Shown: piece by piece, positions 38,663-47,305 of the stretch | How the letters are laid out: the number at the start of each line of letters is the position of its first letter | Position numbering within the stretch: the first letter of the stretch is position 1 | Origin: Cronobacter sakazakii | GTDB taxonomy: Bacteria > Pseudomonadota > Gammaproteobacteria > Enterobacterales > Enterobacteriaceae | Assembly (NCBI RefSeq): GCF_000982825.1 | Contig: NZ_CP011047.1 | Coordinates: forward strand, 434,001-498,000 | Length of the DNA: 64,000 nt | Direction of reading: 5' to 3' | Notes under the pieces: generated by a model | Told to the model about the DNA's origin: nothing | Database searches by the model: none | The model's input: only the letters and a program-made list of their open reading frames with translations | Program-made: the position numbers and the translations under genes

Positions 38663-38687
38663 GCATCAGCTTTTCAAAAGCTGATGC
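38663..38687. terminator. Hairpin after the Old Yellow Enzyme gene
   Basis: Perfect 12-bp stem GCATCAGCTTTT / AAAAGCTGATGC with a single-base centre, 12 bp after the stop codon. Acts as a terminator on both strands in principle. Confidence 0.7.
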
Positions 38688-38724
38688 TTAACGTAGAGAA
38701 GTATCGTAACATTGCAATTCCTCA

Positions 38725-39054
38725 ATGCGACAAGTGACAGAGTTTATGCCTGATATTGATTTGAATGACGTGATTAAGGCGCTGGGAAACCCTGTTAGAA
38801 GAAAAATTCTGTATATGCTCAAGGAACCGAAAATACACTTCCATCAGCCTTATGCTGATGCGGACGAGTTCGGTGTGTGTGTCAGTATCATTCAGGAAAA
38901 GGTCGGGCTCTCACAGTCTACCGTTTCTCTTTACCTCTCAGCTCTTCAACGGGCACAACTTGTTACTTCTCAGCGCATCGGTCCCTGGACGTACTACAAA
39001 CGTGACAATGATAAAATAAGGGTTGTTCTTGAGTTGCTGAAAAATACAATCTGA
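38725..39054 (+). CDS. ArsR-type winged-helix regulator
   Basis: 109-aa small regulator. The DNA-binding core is ALGNPVRRKILYMLKE, GLSQSTVSLYLSALQRAQLV and the wing QRIGPWTYYKRD. There is one Cys only (FGVCVSI), so metal sensing is not obvious. It may respond to an electrophile and control the adjacent ene-reductase. The start is uncertain: an ATG at 38746 (MPDIDLNDV) is as likely as 38725, and neither has a strong RBS. Confidence 0.8.
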   Translation: MRQVTEFMPDIDLNDVIKALGNPVRRKILYMLKEPKIHFHQPYADADEFGVCVSIIQEKVGLSQSTVSLYLSALQRAQLVTSQRIGPWTYYKRDNDKIRVVLELLKNTI

Positions 39055-39624
39055 TACAGGACTGAGCACATTCAGTGTAACAGTACCGGGGGTTCGTACT
39101 TGCGATCCCGGCAGGCATTCCATGAAAGCGCACTAATTCCTCAATATCAGGCTGCAGACCGGTCATAAGAGGCTAATAGTTTTGCAAAATATCCACCAGT
39201 TTGGGTCAAATCACTCTGTCGGTTGGTGTGCATACTCGGTGAAAGGACCTGCAGATATTTAAGATGGCGGATAGCTTGTTACAGTGCCGCTGATGACATT
39301 CCGACCCTGTTGCCGTCCGGGTAAGATAATACCTCTGACAGCGGTCATAAAAGCCCAACATAATTGTCTTTCGAGCCATATATTAATCGCTCATCGCGCT
39401 CTCTTTTTCGAAGAGGTGTCACTTAATCATGATCGGTCAGTACAAAAAGACAGTGCTTTTCCAAATCCCGGACGGTTGTATGCGAAAACGGTGAAGCTCA
39501 ACAAATGGTGTCATCGCTGTGCAATGCTCTGCGGGCTCATTGTTTCAGTTAACTGTTTGGTTACAGCTTCAATGAAGTATTTCAGTTAATTCACAGCGAG
39601 GGTTTGAGGAAACCACGCTGTGAT
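39055..39624. other. Region without recognisable gene
   Basis: About 570 bp with no supported gene, only short unsupported frames. It ends at the broken edge of the IS3-family remnant. Probably decayed or non-coding spacer. Confidence 0.55.
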
Positions 39625-39999
39625 TACCCAACGCTCATCCGGAGCATCCGGATTGAACTGTCGCTGGAGCTTGTTGGGCGACACGATACTGGCCTCGCCT
39701 TTACATGCCCTCGGGCTCCGGTATCCGACCTGAGCCTTTATCCCGACACGTTTCATCAGTCGCCAGACTCTGTTCACTCCGCACTGTTGCCCGCTGTCCC
39801 GCAGATCCAGATGGATTTTGCGATAACCATAGACGCATCCCGATTCCAGCCAGAACTGTTTAATCTGTCCTGTCAGTCTCAGGTCTGCCTGATGGCGTTG
39901 TGAATGCGGCTGCTGAAGCCAGGCGTAAAAACCACTGGGATGTTCATCCAGCACCCGACAGAGCAGGCGAACAGGCCAGCAACAGGTGTTGTCACGAAT
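39625..39999 (-). pseudogene. IS3-family OrfB, N-terminal part
   Basis: About 125 codons of the transposase, including RLLCRVLDEHPSGFYAWLQQPHSQR, SGCVYGYRKIHLDLRD and NRVWRLMKRVGIKAQVGYRSPR, which is the HTH-21-like region before the integrase core. The DDE domain should begin right after DERWV but is deleted. Expression would need a -1 frameshift in the A-run of orfA (TTAAAAAAAGCC). Confidence 0.8.
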
Positions 40000-40010
40000 A
40001 AAGGCGTACC

Positions 40011-40295
40011 TCAGTCGGACAGCTTTGCGAAGTACGCCGCGGCTTTTTTTAATATGTCCCGTTCGTCGGTAACCCGCTTCAGCTCTTTCTGAAGACGGCG
40101 GATCTCGGCCTGAGCATCTGACTGTTCTTTATTAGTGGAAGAATCCGGACCGTAGTTCTTTATCCAGGCGTAAAGGCTGTGGGTGGTGATATCGAGACGC
40201 GTTGCAACGCTGGCAACAGAATAACCGCGATCAACAACCTGTTTGACTGCTTCAATTTTAAACTCTTCGGGATAACGCTTACCGCTCATGGGCAC
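40011..40295 (-). CDS. IS3-family OrfA
   Basis: 94-aa DNA-binding protein: helix-turn-helix YPEEFKIEAVKQVVDRGY and SVASVATRLDITTHSLYAWIK, followed by a leucine-zipper-like coiled coil EIRRLQKELKRVTDERDILKK ending in AAYFAK. Complete, but its transposase partner is truncated, so it can only act as a DNA-binding remnant. Confidence 0.88.
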   Translation of the reverse strand: MPMSGKRYPEEFKIEAVKQVVDRGYSVASVATRLDITTHSLYAWIKNYGPDSSTNKEQSDAQAEIRRLQKELKRVTDERDILKKAAAYFAKLSD

Positions 40296-40379
40296 CTCTC
40301 TTTAAGCCATCTTAAATGACTCTGAGGTGTCTGTTAAACCCGTGGCGATTCACCTCGCGTCCTTCCGTTCAGTATAGCC

Positions 40380-40808
40380 TCAGTCCCTGACACCACCCGA
40401 GAACGGAATGACGTCCCCTTTCTCCCTCCCGGTGTTGCGTTCAAGCTCCCTGACATACTGCTGTAAAAGTATAAGGTTATGTAACAGCTCTACATTTTCA
40501 GCCATCATCTTTTTGATTTCTTCCCTCAGCTCATTTCTCTGACGGCGATACTTTTCTTTCAGCTTGATCTGCTGCTCAATGCCCTGCTCATCAACCGGCG
40601 CGGTGCCCTGGCACGTTTTTTTCAGACTGCGGATAGCCTCCCTGACCTGCCTGTACTCAGGACAGTTATAATTCAGGGTGCCGTTTGCCAGCCCCGCTCG
40701 TTTTTCCACAGCATACTGGCTGATACGCTCCCCTGATAACATCAGTTCCCTCAGGGCCTGCTCTGCTCTTGCCTGTGTTTTTTTAACCCCCGACTGTTCG
40801 TTCGTCAT
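40380..40808 (-). CDS. Small coiled-coil partner of the recombinase module (Srap-like)
   Basis: 142-aa soluble protein. The first part (about 10-70) looks like a small helical DNA-binding domain (QALRELMLSGERISQYAVEKRAG, LNYNCPEYRQV), followed by a long coiled coil (about 80-130: KEKYRRQRNELREEIKKM ... LLHNLILLQQYVRELER). The gene follows the 705-aa recombinase by 3 bp, so it is cotranscribed with the three recombinase genes. In position and size it matches Srap, the auxiliary protein of strand-biased circularizing integrative elements, and also resembles the small TnpC-type helper of Tn554-like elements. Function by analogy only. Confidence 0.65.
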   Translation of the reverse strand: MTNEQSGVKKTQARAEQALRELMLSGERISQYAVEKRAGLANGTLNYNCPEYRQVREAIRSLKKTCQGTAPVDEQGIEQQIKLKEKYRRQRNELREEIKKMMAENVELLHNLILLQQYVRELERNTGREKGDVIPFSGGVRD

Positions 40809-40811
40809 GCT

Positions 40812-42929
40812 CTATTCATCCTTTTCAAAAAAGCGGACAGCATCTGCATAAAAATCTCTCTCAAGCATCAGAAAATCCCTGTCAGCCTGAGGAGCATTAT
40901 TTCGCACGGCAATCTCCAGAAGGTTGTCATAATGAGCCATCCTGCGTTTCCACACGGGAACAGAATCAGCTCCGGCCAGCATGTTCTCACATCCCGGATT
41001 GCAGGACGCTGACTGAACAACCGCCTTAAACTCGCAGTCATGGCCATTCATGCAATAAAAACCGTTTCCAAGAGATACCAGTTTTTGCCCGCCTCGTTTA
41101 GCCATGCTCATCGCTTTTTTCAGTGTAGGAAACGTCATCTGATGTAAGTGCCCACCTCTCTGGGACATCAGTAACTTCCCGCCTTCGCCATAAAGCAGGC
41201 CTTCATGCTGATAAGAAACAGCCCTGGAAGCTGAGAGTTCGGTATCAACCCTTTCAATCTCGGCAGCGAATGCCTGAGGGATCGCCCGGCTAAAATGCGA
41301 AGCGTTGAGTGCACCGGACATATACCACTCCGTCATGCCTCTGATTAAGTGCTTAAACTGCCGGATAAGATCATTAGTAGAAATCAGATCAAGACGCCTG
41401 AGGTGTACAGCAAGTGAACGGCGAAACTGATGGGTTCGCAATGGCCAGAAAGCCCCCTTCCGAATCTCCATCGCAACGCGTTCATCATCACGTATGTTTG
41501 GATTTAAAAGCCTGAACTCATCAATATGGTCACGTCGGATGAACAGATGGTGTCTTTTCACAAATTTCTTTGCCCACTCAGTCTGGCGCTGCGTCCCCAT
41601 AAAAGAGAGTTTTTGCTCCGAGAACCACGACCTGATATTTAAAGACAATGGAACATTGTCCAGCGTCTTCCCGTCCAGGCCTGTCATGATTTGATTAATT
41701 CTGCGTAAATGCTGAAAAGGCTTTTCCACATAGCGACAAACAACCCAGTCTTCGTGACTTCCACCTTCCGGGGCGAACTTATGCAACACCGAACGAAGTC
41801 CCAGGATATCACCATCATAAATCAGTGAACCGTGCATCACGCCAAGCACTTCGCTGTGTCTCATCCCCGACATGGCCTGTATCACATTCATGACTTTTAA
41901 CGTCAGCTCAAAATGCCAGGTGTTCAGCTTTATGTGATCAACGCCAATAAAATCAGATCTCCAGCGCTTATTTTTATGTACCGAGAACCAGCCCTGCATC
42001 CCGGGGCCAAGTGTCGCGAAAAGCGCCCGAATTTCCCCGGCAACAATATTGTAGTAATACGCGGCCCGGTAATCCGGTATGCTTTTTGCTGTCCCTCTTT
42101 TACGGGCTTCCAGCATCGACGTATAGTAAGGCGAATCATAAAAACCGTTTATGATAGCGCACAGCCGGGAAAACCCGTCAAAATCGAAATCACTGATTTC
42201 AGCATCCAGTTCAGTAATCAGCCCTTCCCAGACAGACATCATAAGACTGAAAGGCATACAATATGTCTGGTTTGAATCATCCACACTGTTGTAACTGTCG
42301 AAGCTAATATCAGGAAAGTAACCGTATTTTCGAAGACGGGTATGACCTGTCAGCGAGATATCCGCCAGGTCCATAAAGTAATTACGTAATGTTCTTTCAG
42401 AACGCTTCCTGCCGTGCTCATCCTCCTCCTTCATCTTTACAATGAAAGCATTCCGGACAAGCGGAAAACGAAGCTGAAACAGACTGCGATACCCCATAGA
42501 CTCAATAATACGGGCTCCCGCCACAATGTTTGCACATTTCCGGATCAGTGACTGCGTCTTCGCGGTCCTGCCGACAATCCAGAGCAGGCTGGCTGAGATG
42601 ATTTTGGCTTCAAGACGCAGTTCAGGATCCCGTATGCCTGAAAAATTAACGGTTCTTAACGTTTCACCAATATGGGTTCTGACATAGCGATTGGTCCAGA
42701 CATCATCCCTGAAATAAATATTCAGCGTCTCCTCATTGATAAAACGCATATCATGTTCATCTGAGCTGGCGATAACCAGGCAGTTATTCAGACGTTCAAA
42801 GCTTTTGTTTTCTAGTGCCTCACAGATGATATCCTCAGTCGGAAACTCATCCCCTGAACGAAGCGGCGTTCCGGCAGGAAACTCCGCCATTCGACTACGG
42901 CTTACCTCTTTTTTCTTCAAATCTGCCAT
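40812..42929 (-). CDS. Large tyrosine recombinase (IntB-like)
   Basis: 705-aa protein with a tyrosine-recombinase catalytic domain in its second half. The first catalytic Arg is in AMSGMRHSEVLGVMHG, the His-x-x-Arg box in LRTHQFRRSLAVHLRR, and the region FKHLIRGMTEWYMSG supplies the second His and the Tyr. A Cys-rich segment follows (YCMNGHDCEF, SCNPGCENML), perhaps a zinc site. The long N-terminal half is unassigned. The start overlaps the end of the preceding gene by 13 bp. The third recombinase of a four-gene operon; probably catalytically active. Confidence 0.82.
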   Translation of the reverse strand: MADLKKKEVSRSRMAEFPAGTPLRSGDEFPTEDIICEALENKSFERLNNCLVIASSDEHDMRFINEETLNIYFRDDVWTNRYVRTHIGETLRTVNFSGIRDPELRLEAKIISASLLWIVGRTAKTQSLIRKCANIVAGARIIESMGYRSLFQLRFPLVRNAFIVKMKEEDEHGRKRSERTLRNYFMDLADISLTGHTRLRKYGYFPDISFDSYNSVDDSNQTYCMPFSLMMSVWEGLITELDAEISDFDFDGFSRLCAIINGFYDSPYYTSMLEARKRGTAKSIPDYRAAYYYNIVAGEIRALFATLGPGMQGWFSVHKNKRWRSDFIGVDHIKLNTWHFELTLKVMNVIQAMSGMRHSEVLGVMHGSLIYDGDILGLRSVLHKFAPEGGSHEDWVVCRYVEKPFQHLRRINQIMTGLDGKTLDNVPLSLNIRSWFSEQKLSFMGTQRQTEWAKKFVKRHHLFIRRDHIDEFRLLNPNIRDDERVAMEIRKGAFWPLRTHQFRRSLAVHLRRLDLISTNDLIRQFKHLIRGMTEWYMSGALNASHFSRAIPQAFAAEIERVDTELSASRAVSYQHEGLLYGEGGKLLMSQRGGHLHQMTFPTLKKAMSMAKRGGQKLVSLGNGFYCMNGHDCEFKAVVQSASCNPGCENMLAGADSVPVWKRRMAHYDNLLEIAVRNNAPQADRDFLMLERDFYADAVRFFEKDE

Positions 42930-44716
42930 ACCGGAGCCACACCTTCTCGCTGAAGTTTAACGCGCGCTTTTTTCAGGGTCGCCTCATCTACCAGCCCAAG
43001 CCGTAAATCAATCTTCAGGAGTAACGTTTCATAACGCTCCACAGCATTGACCGAACCGATGTACAACGGTTTTCCATACTCGATAGCATGCCTGAATGAC
43101 AGCAGGAGCCATACAGACTCCAGCGTTTCCACAACGCAACTTTTTGAACATTCGACACAATGAGAAAAATCCGCACAAGCCTTTGGTGTCCGGCCAAATC
43201 GTTTTTGCTTTTTTATAAAGCGCAATTCAATATCTGTAGGCGGCTCCTGCGATCGACATCCCAGGCCATTCAATAAAAGATCCACACCCTCATCGCTTCC
43301 ACGCAGATCGATCCCCAGCTCATCAGCAACTTTTACCCGCTCGGATAACGCACGTGTCGCAATCCCCTGATTCATAAGCGTATCAAGTGCAGCACTGAAG
43401 TTTTCCTTCGCCCCCTGTGGGTTACCTGCAGCATAATTCCGCCTGTAAGTGCCCCAGTTATGCTGTGCTTTTTCCGCCGTAATCAGACCATTCTTTAATG
43501 TTCTGTCCGTATACTGCTCAGACGTTTTGCGCAAGCCAGAAACGGTAATTGATGGAAGCGAGGGATTAAGCTGCCGCATCGTGGCCCACGCCCCCTCAGA
43601 GTTAGAAAATTTAGTCAGATGACTGGGATTAAGAGAATAAAGCTTACGGAATTTCACCTGCGGCTCACTCAGAAACAGCGCCTGTACCGGAGGGAAGTTA
43701 TCTGCGGAAACCAGATAGTTAACGATGTCGTCCCTGAGCCTGATAAAAGACAGAAACCAGTAATAGCCCGCACGTTTGGTCACATACTCCGATTTACCTA
43801 TCGTCAGACGTATATACTTATTCGCTCTCCCCTTATAAACATAATCAGTGCTGATACCCTTTTCATCCAGATGTATATCATCCCGCGTCAGACCCAGAAC
43901 CTGAGAGGTGTTTCCCCATGTGTGGTAACAGAACAGAAAAAAAGAAGTAAGAAAGTAATTTTCCAGAACGTCCCTGATGATGATCTCTGCCCTGCTGACC
44001 CCGTTCTCTCCCGGATACCGGAAATACGCTTCATAAACAGGTGCCAGCAAAGACGGTGAGAAATGCCGCACCCCTTTTTCCGATTTAGCGATATGCTCCC
44101 GGATACATCCCGCAAGGAACTCATTCATGGATGACAACTGCCTCAGGATCTCGGAAAGTTCATTCCTGGTATAGCTATCCCTTCCCTGCTGCTGATACGT
44201 TCCTTTCGGTAAGAATTCATATTCATACCGCCTCTGAATCTGCCCGCCCGTAAGCAAAAACCGGTTGACCACGGACAAGTAGTGTCTTGCCATCCTGACT
44301 GAAATTTTTCGCCGACGAATATCGTTCATGAGATGTTTAATATACATTTCAACGCCTTCAGCCGTGCCATAGTCATACTGATTGACTGACTGCCATATAA
44401 AAAACATATTGAGATAACGGAAAATGGTTAACCTTCCGGCGGGACGGTAAGACAGAAGAAATCGTTTCAGAGAGGCAATAAAATCGCGTTTTTCAGGGCG
44501 GGCAAGATGCGAATGTTCACTAAACCATCCGGGGAGCAACACATAATCTGAAAAATGAGCCTGAAGATAAACGTCAAGTAAATAATATCGGTTCAGATCC
44601 CGCTGAGTGATGTGTCCGCTGACCGTCTCCCATGACAGCACATTTTCGGCCATCCACGTTATCTGCGTTTCACTCCGGCTCATATATGGCTCCATCGCGA
44701 CCTGCAGCACCGTCAA
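42917..44716 (-). CDS. Recombinase-like protein lacking catalytic residues (Tfp-like)
   Basis: 599-aa protein with the general layout of a tyrosine recombinase but a degenerate active site: the usual Arg box reads YHTWGNTSQVLGL with Asn where Arg is expected, and the HxxR box reads SGLRKTSEQ with Ser in place of His; a Tyr remains in YRRNYAAG. The C-terminal region has a Cys motif (CADFSHCVECSKSC). It probably acts as a structural or DNA-binding partner. It overlaps intA-like at its start (an ATG at 44683 overlapping by 14 bp is a good alternative start) and the next gene at its end. Confidence 0.75.
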   Translation of the reverse strand: MTVLQVAMEPYMSRSETQITWMAENVLSWETVSGHITQRDLNRYYLLDVYLQAHFSDYVLLPGWFSEHSHLARPEKRDFIASLKRFLLSYRPAGRLTIFRYLNMFFIWQSVNQYDYGTAEGVEMYIKHLMNDIRRRKISVRMARHYLSVVNRFLLTGGQIQRRYEYEFLPKGTYQQQGRDSYTRNELSEILRQLSSMNEFLAGCIREHIAKSEKGVRHFSPSLLAPVYEAYFRYPGENGVSRAEIIIRDVLENYFLTSFFLFCYHTWGNTSQVLGLTRDDIHLDEKGISTDYVYKGRANKYIRLTIGKSEYVTKRAGYYWFLSFIRLRDDIVNYLVSADNFPPVQALFLSEPQVKFRKLYSLNPSHLTKFSNSEGAWATMRQLNPSLPSITVSGLRKTSEQYTDRTLKNGLITAEKAQHNWGTYRRNYAAGNPQGAKENFSAALDTLMNQGIATRALSERVKVADELGIDLRGSDEGVDLLLNGLGCRSQEPPTDIELRFIKKQKRFGRTPKACADFSHCVECSKSCVVETLESVWLLLSFRHAIEYGKPLYIGSVNAVERYETLLLKIDLRLGLVDEATLKKARVKLQREGVAPVWQI

Positions 44717-45917
44717 TCAATGCGTCCATGACCCCGGCGACTGCATCAGAAATCTGGTTTTGCTGAAGAAAGACGATGTATTTCATCGTCGTATTTTCGC
44801 TTTTATGGCCCATCCAGTATTTTACTGTACCCAGCGCATTTGCGGCCTGATCGGGATAGCAACTCAGTGCCGAGCGTAAAAAATGGGTCGCAAACGTTGC
44901 CCGCAAATCATGGGGTTTATGTCTGAACACATTTCCCGGAGCAGACCGGGCCAGGCGATGGCGAAAACTGTACCAGCGGGAGTAAAAGGCTTTTTCAGAC
45001 ATCCGTTTCCCGTTTGCCATTAAAAATAAAGGCTCGTGCCGCCCTTCCCCACCCTGTCGTGCACGCCATTTTTGGATCTTCTTTTCATACTCCTCATCCG
45101 CCAGATAATCCAGAACCTGCTCGTACAATCGTCTGGTGATGAAGAGTTCTCGCGTCATCCCAAACTTCGTATGAACTCCGCATCTCGGACCAATATGAAG
45201 CCCCCTGATGGTCAACTCAGATACAGGGACACTGGCAAGGTACTCTTCAGTAAAGAGTGACGACGGCAGGGTCAGCATTTCATCCAGCCGTAGCCCACAA
45301 TTTTTCATCAGCACAATCATTAAACTGAACAACCCGGACTCAGATTTCAGTGCCTCATCCAGGATATGAACCTCTGCATCATTCAGTGGGTTGATTGTCC
45401 TTTTTGTTGTGCTGGTTATCCTGATGGCAAGATCCGAACTTATCACCTTGCGTCGCCCGTCAACGACTTTTTCGACCAACGTAAAAAATGAGCTGGCAGC
45501 CAGCTCACCACACTTGCCCAGAAATACGTAAAACCGTCGGATAACGCTGATGTACACCGCCGCGGTGGATGAGGCGATGCGCCCCTGCCTTACGGCCCCC
45601 AGAAGATACTCCCTGAAGCCATATGTAGGGCTTTGGTATTTCAACGTTCCCGGGGTGAAAGGGTCAAGTCCGTTATCCTCCAGCCACCTTATCCAGCGTA
45701 AAAATGCCCGGGCTAAAGGCTTTAAATCCCTGGCCTGCAGGATAGCTTTATCCATAAGATAAAAGTGTACATATCGGCTCAGTTTTCGATTCTGGATGCC
45801 GCTAATATAAGGTATTTCAGCATACAGAAATCCGGGTTCAAATTTCAGTTTCGGCTCTGTTGCATCCAGTTTGCTGACACGCCCATAACGCGCATGAATG
45901 TTAGTGATTATCCTCAC
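44670..45917 (-). CDS. Tyrosine recombinase (IntA-like)
   Basis: 415-aa integrase. The N-terminal SAM-like core-binding domain covers about residues 50-150. The catalytic domain has all expected residues: Arg in KNCGLRLDEML, Lys in VHTKFGMTREL, His-x-x-Arg in KPHDLRATFATHF, then KYWMGHKSENTTMKYI with the second His and the Tyr. It is the first gene of the operon and lies nearest to the island end in ygiQ (1.4 kb away), so it is the best candidate for the enzyme that made that junction. Confidence 0.9.
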   Translation of the reverse strand: MRIITNIHARYGRVSKLDATEPKLKFEPGFLYAEIPYISGIQNRKLSRYVHFYLMDKAILQARDLKPLARAFLRWIRWLEDNGLDPFTPGTLKYQSPTYGFREYLLGAVRQGRIASSTAAVYISVIRRFYVFLGKCGELAASSFFTLVEKVVDGRRKVISSDLAIRITSTTKRTINPLNDAEVHILDEALKSESGLFSLMIVLMKNCGLRLDEMLTLPSSLFTEEYLASVPVSELTIRGLHIGPRCGVHTKFGMTRELFITRRLYEQVLDYLADEEYEKKIQKWRARQGGEGRHEPLFLMANGKRMSEKAFYSRWYSFRHRLARSAPGNVFRHKPHDLRATFATHFLRSALSCYPDQAANALGTVKYWMGHKSENTTMKYIVFLQQNQISDAVAGVMDALIDGAAGRDGAIYEPE

Positions 45918-46530
45918 AGTCTGTCGCCCTGAAACGCCACCTCATGCCTACACTATAAATCCGGAAGAAGAAAAAACAAACAACCAGGTTGCCGGGAGTG
46001 AATATGCAAATCAGGAGGAAAGTAAAAGATGTAACGACACCATCACGATGCAATACATTGACCTCAACACGTTACCCGGACCATACGTGATAAACATCAC
46101 AAATCCTTTGAGTGAAGAACTTAAGATGTGATTTTCATTTCCCGGCACAAACCGTGCCCTTAAAAAACAGGCAACGGATACATCTTAATGCCAGAAGTAA
46201 ACCTTAATTGATTGAATACAGCCTGAGTCCATTGCAAAAATAACACACAGGGTAAATTCGCATATACAGAACCCAACGAAAAGCAAAAGAAACCTGTAAC
46301 ACATTTCGTTTACCTGTCACTTTCAATTGTAAAAGCCAGCAGAAAAAGCGCATATAACTATATTTATCCCTGCGGGGACTTTTGTTTGTGCTATATATTT
46401 TTTACAGAGAACCGCAACGCGTCCAAACACAAGAATATATTTACCTCTGGAAAATGGTCTGACTCCCTTTCACGTGGTTGTAGTGACCTGTTCTGTGATT
46501 CATGTAATGTCTTTTCTGGATGAGGAAAAT
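45918..46530. other. Non-coding region upstream of the recombinase operon
   Basis: About 610 bp between two divergent genes, AT-rich in the right half (46130-46440). No supported gene; a 27-codon frame at 46048 has no RBS. It should hold the promoters of intA-like (leftward) and of the gene at 46531 (rightward). Confidence 0.6.
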
Positions 46531-47166
46531 ATGTCATCACTGATATTTTATACAGACGAAGCACAAGCACTGATTGTAACAGATACCCTTGCCGTCACCG
46601 ATAATGGGGAGCCGTTATCTTTTGTTTCCAAAGCAGGTTACATCCCCCAGCTAAGAACCATCATAGCAGGAACGGGGGCAGGTGGATTTTCTAACACCTG
46701 GTTGCTTGAAGCATCAACCAGAATGGTCGTATCAGGTATACAAAATCTCAATTATCATACATCGGCCTGTCTAAGGAGGCTGTGGAAACAATACAAGCAT
46801 GACCATGCAATTCCCTCTTCTTCAACGGTGACAACCAGTGTTTATCAGTTCGCAATTTGCGAGGAAACAGGAAATATCGTTTCGTTCGCCTATCGCTCAG
46901 TCCATGATTTCGAATCAGAGCAATTACAATACGGAACAGGAGTAAAACCTGAGTGCCAAATCTTGGATGGGGATTTGTTGCAGACAATTCCTGTAATGAT
47001 GAATGAACAAAGGGCTATACAGGCGACATACCCACACCCGGAACGGATCCATATTGGCGGTGAGATGATTGCGCATTATCTGACATCATCTATGTATCAA
47101 TGCTTTAAGATTGGGGAATTTGAGGATTTCAGAACTCAGGGAGAGTATATATTGAGCAGGATTTAG
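46531..47166 (+). CDS. Unknown 211-aa protein at the island edge
   Basis: I do not recognise it with certainty. The start at 46531 (MSSLIFYTDEAQALIVTDTLAVTDNGEPL) has a fair RBS (GATGAGG); longer in-frame starts exist at 46474 and 46507. The opening strand pattern with an early VTDTLAV, then TIIAGTGAGGFSNTW, recalls Ntn-hydrolase/proteasome-subunit-like folds, but there is no firm catalytic residue. No signal peptide. It lies between the recombinase operon and the island end, as a cargo gene of the integrative element. Low GC compared with the backbone. Confidence 0.6.
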   Translation: MSSLIFYTDEAQALIVTDTLAVTDNGEPLSFVSKAGYIPQLRTIIAGTGAGGFSNTWLLEASTRMVVSGIQNLNYHTSACLRRLWKQYKHDHAIPSSSTVTTSVYQFAICEETGNIVSFAYRSVHDFESEQLQYGTGVKPECQILDGDLLQTIPVMMNEQRAIQATYPHPERIHIGGEMIAHYLTSSMYQCFKIGEFEDFRTQGEYILSRI

Positions 47167-47271
47167 GCAAAACGCGGTTCAGATAAAGTGCTTTTAACAG
47201 GCTTGCTGAACATTAAAAGGATATCTCTCAATTACGATGAATAGCTTGAATTCTAAAAATAGAAAAGTAGA

Positions 47272-47305
47272 GTTTAACTCTAAATACATAAAAACAAGAG
47301 TAAAC
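47272..47305. other. Inverted repeat at the island-ygiQ junction (possible att site)
   Basis: GTTTAACTCT (47272-47281) and AGAGTAAAC (47297-47305) are inverted copies apart from one extra base, separated by 15 bp. The ygiQ coding homology stops at about 47302, inside the right arm. This is the kind of pair of arms that tyrosine recombinases bind, but the other end is outside the window. Confidence 0.5.

Larger units (their letters stand above)
39625..40352 (-). mobile_element. IS3-family element, 3' part missing
   Basis: Contains intact orfA and the first part of orfB (N-terminal region, no DDE core), which ends after DAPDERWV where other sequence joins. The upstream end is near 40352 (TGAATCGCCACGGGTTTAAC on the minus strand). 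Only the leading end is present, so it is immobile. Confidence 0.8.

Noticed and set aside
40380..45917. Reading the recombinase genes as a RIT element or as Tn554-like
   Set aside because: RIT trios lack the fourth small gene and have inverted ends close by; Tn554 has only two recombinases plus TnpC. The dead middle recombinase fits SE better. Not fully excluded without a search.
46048..46131. A 27-codon frame (MQYIDLNTLPG...) between the recombinase operon and the edge gene
   Set aside because: No ribosome-binding site and no recognisable product; length is within chance.
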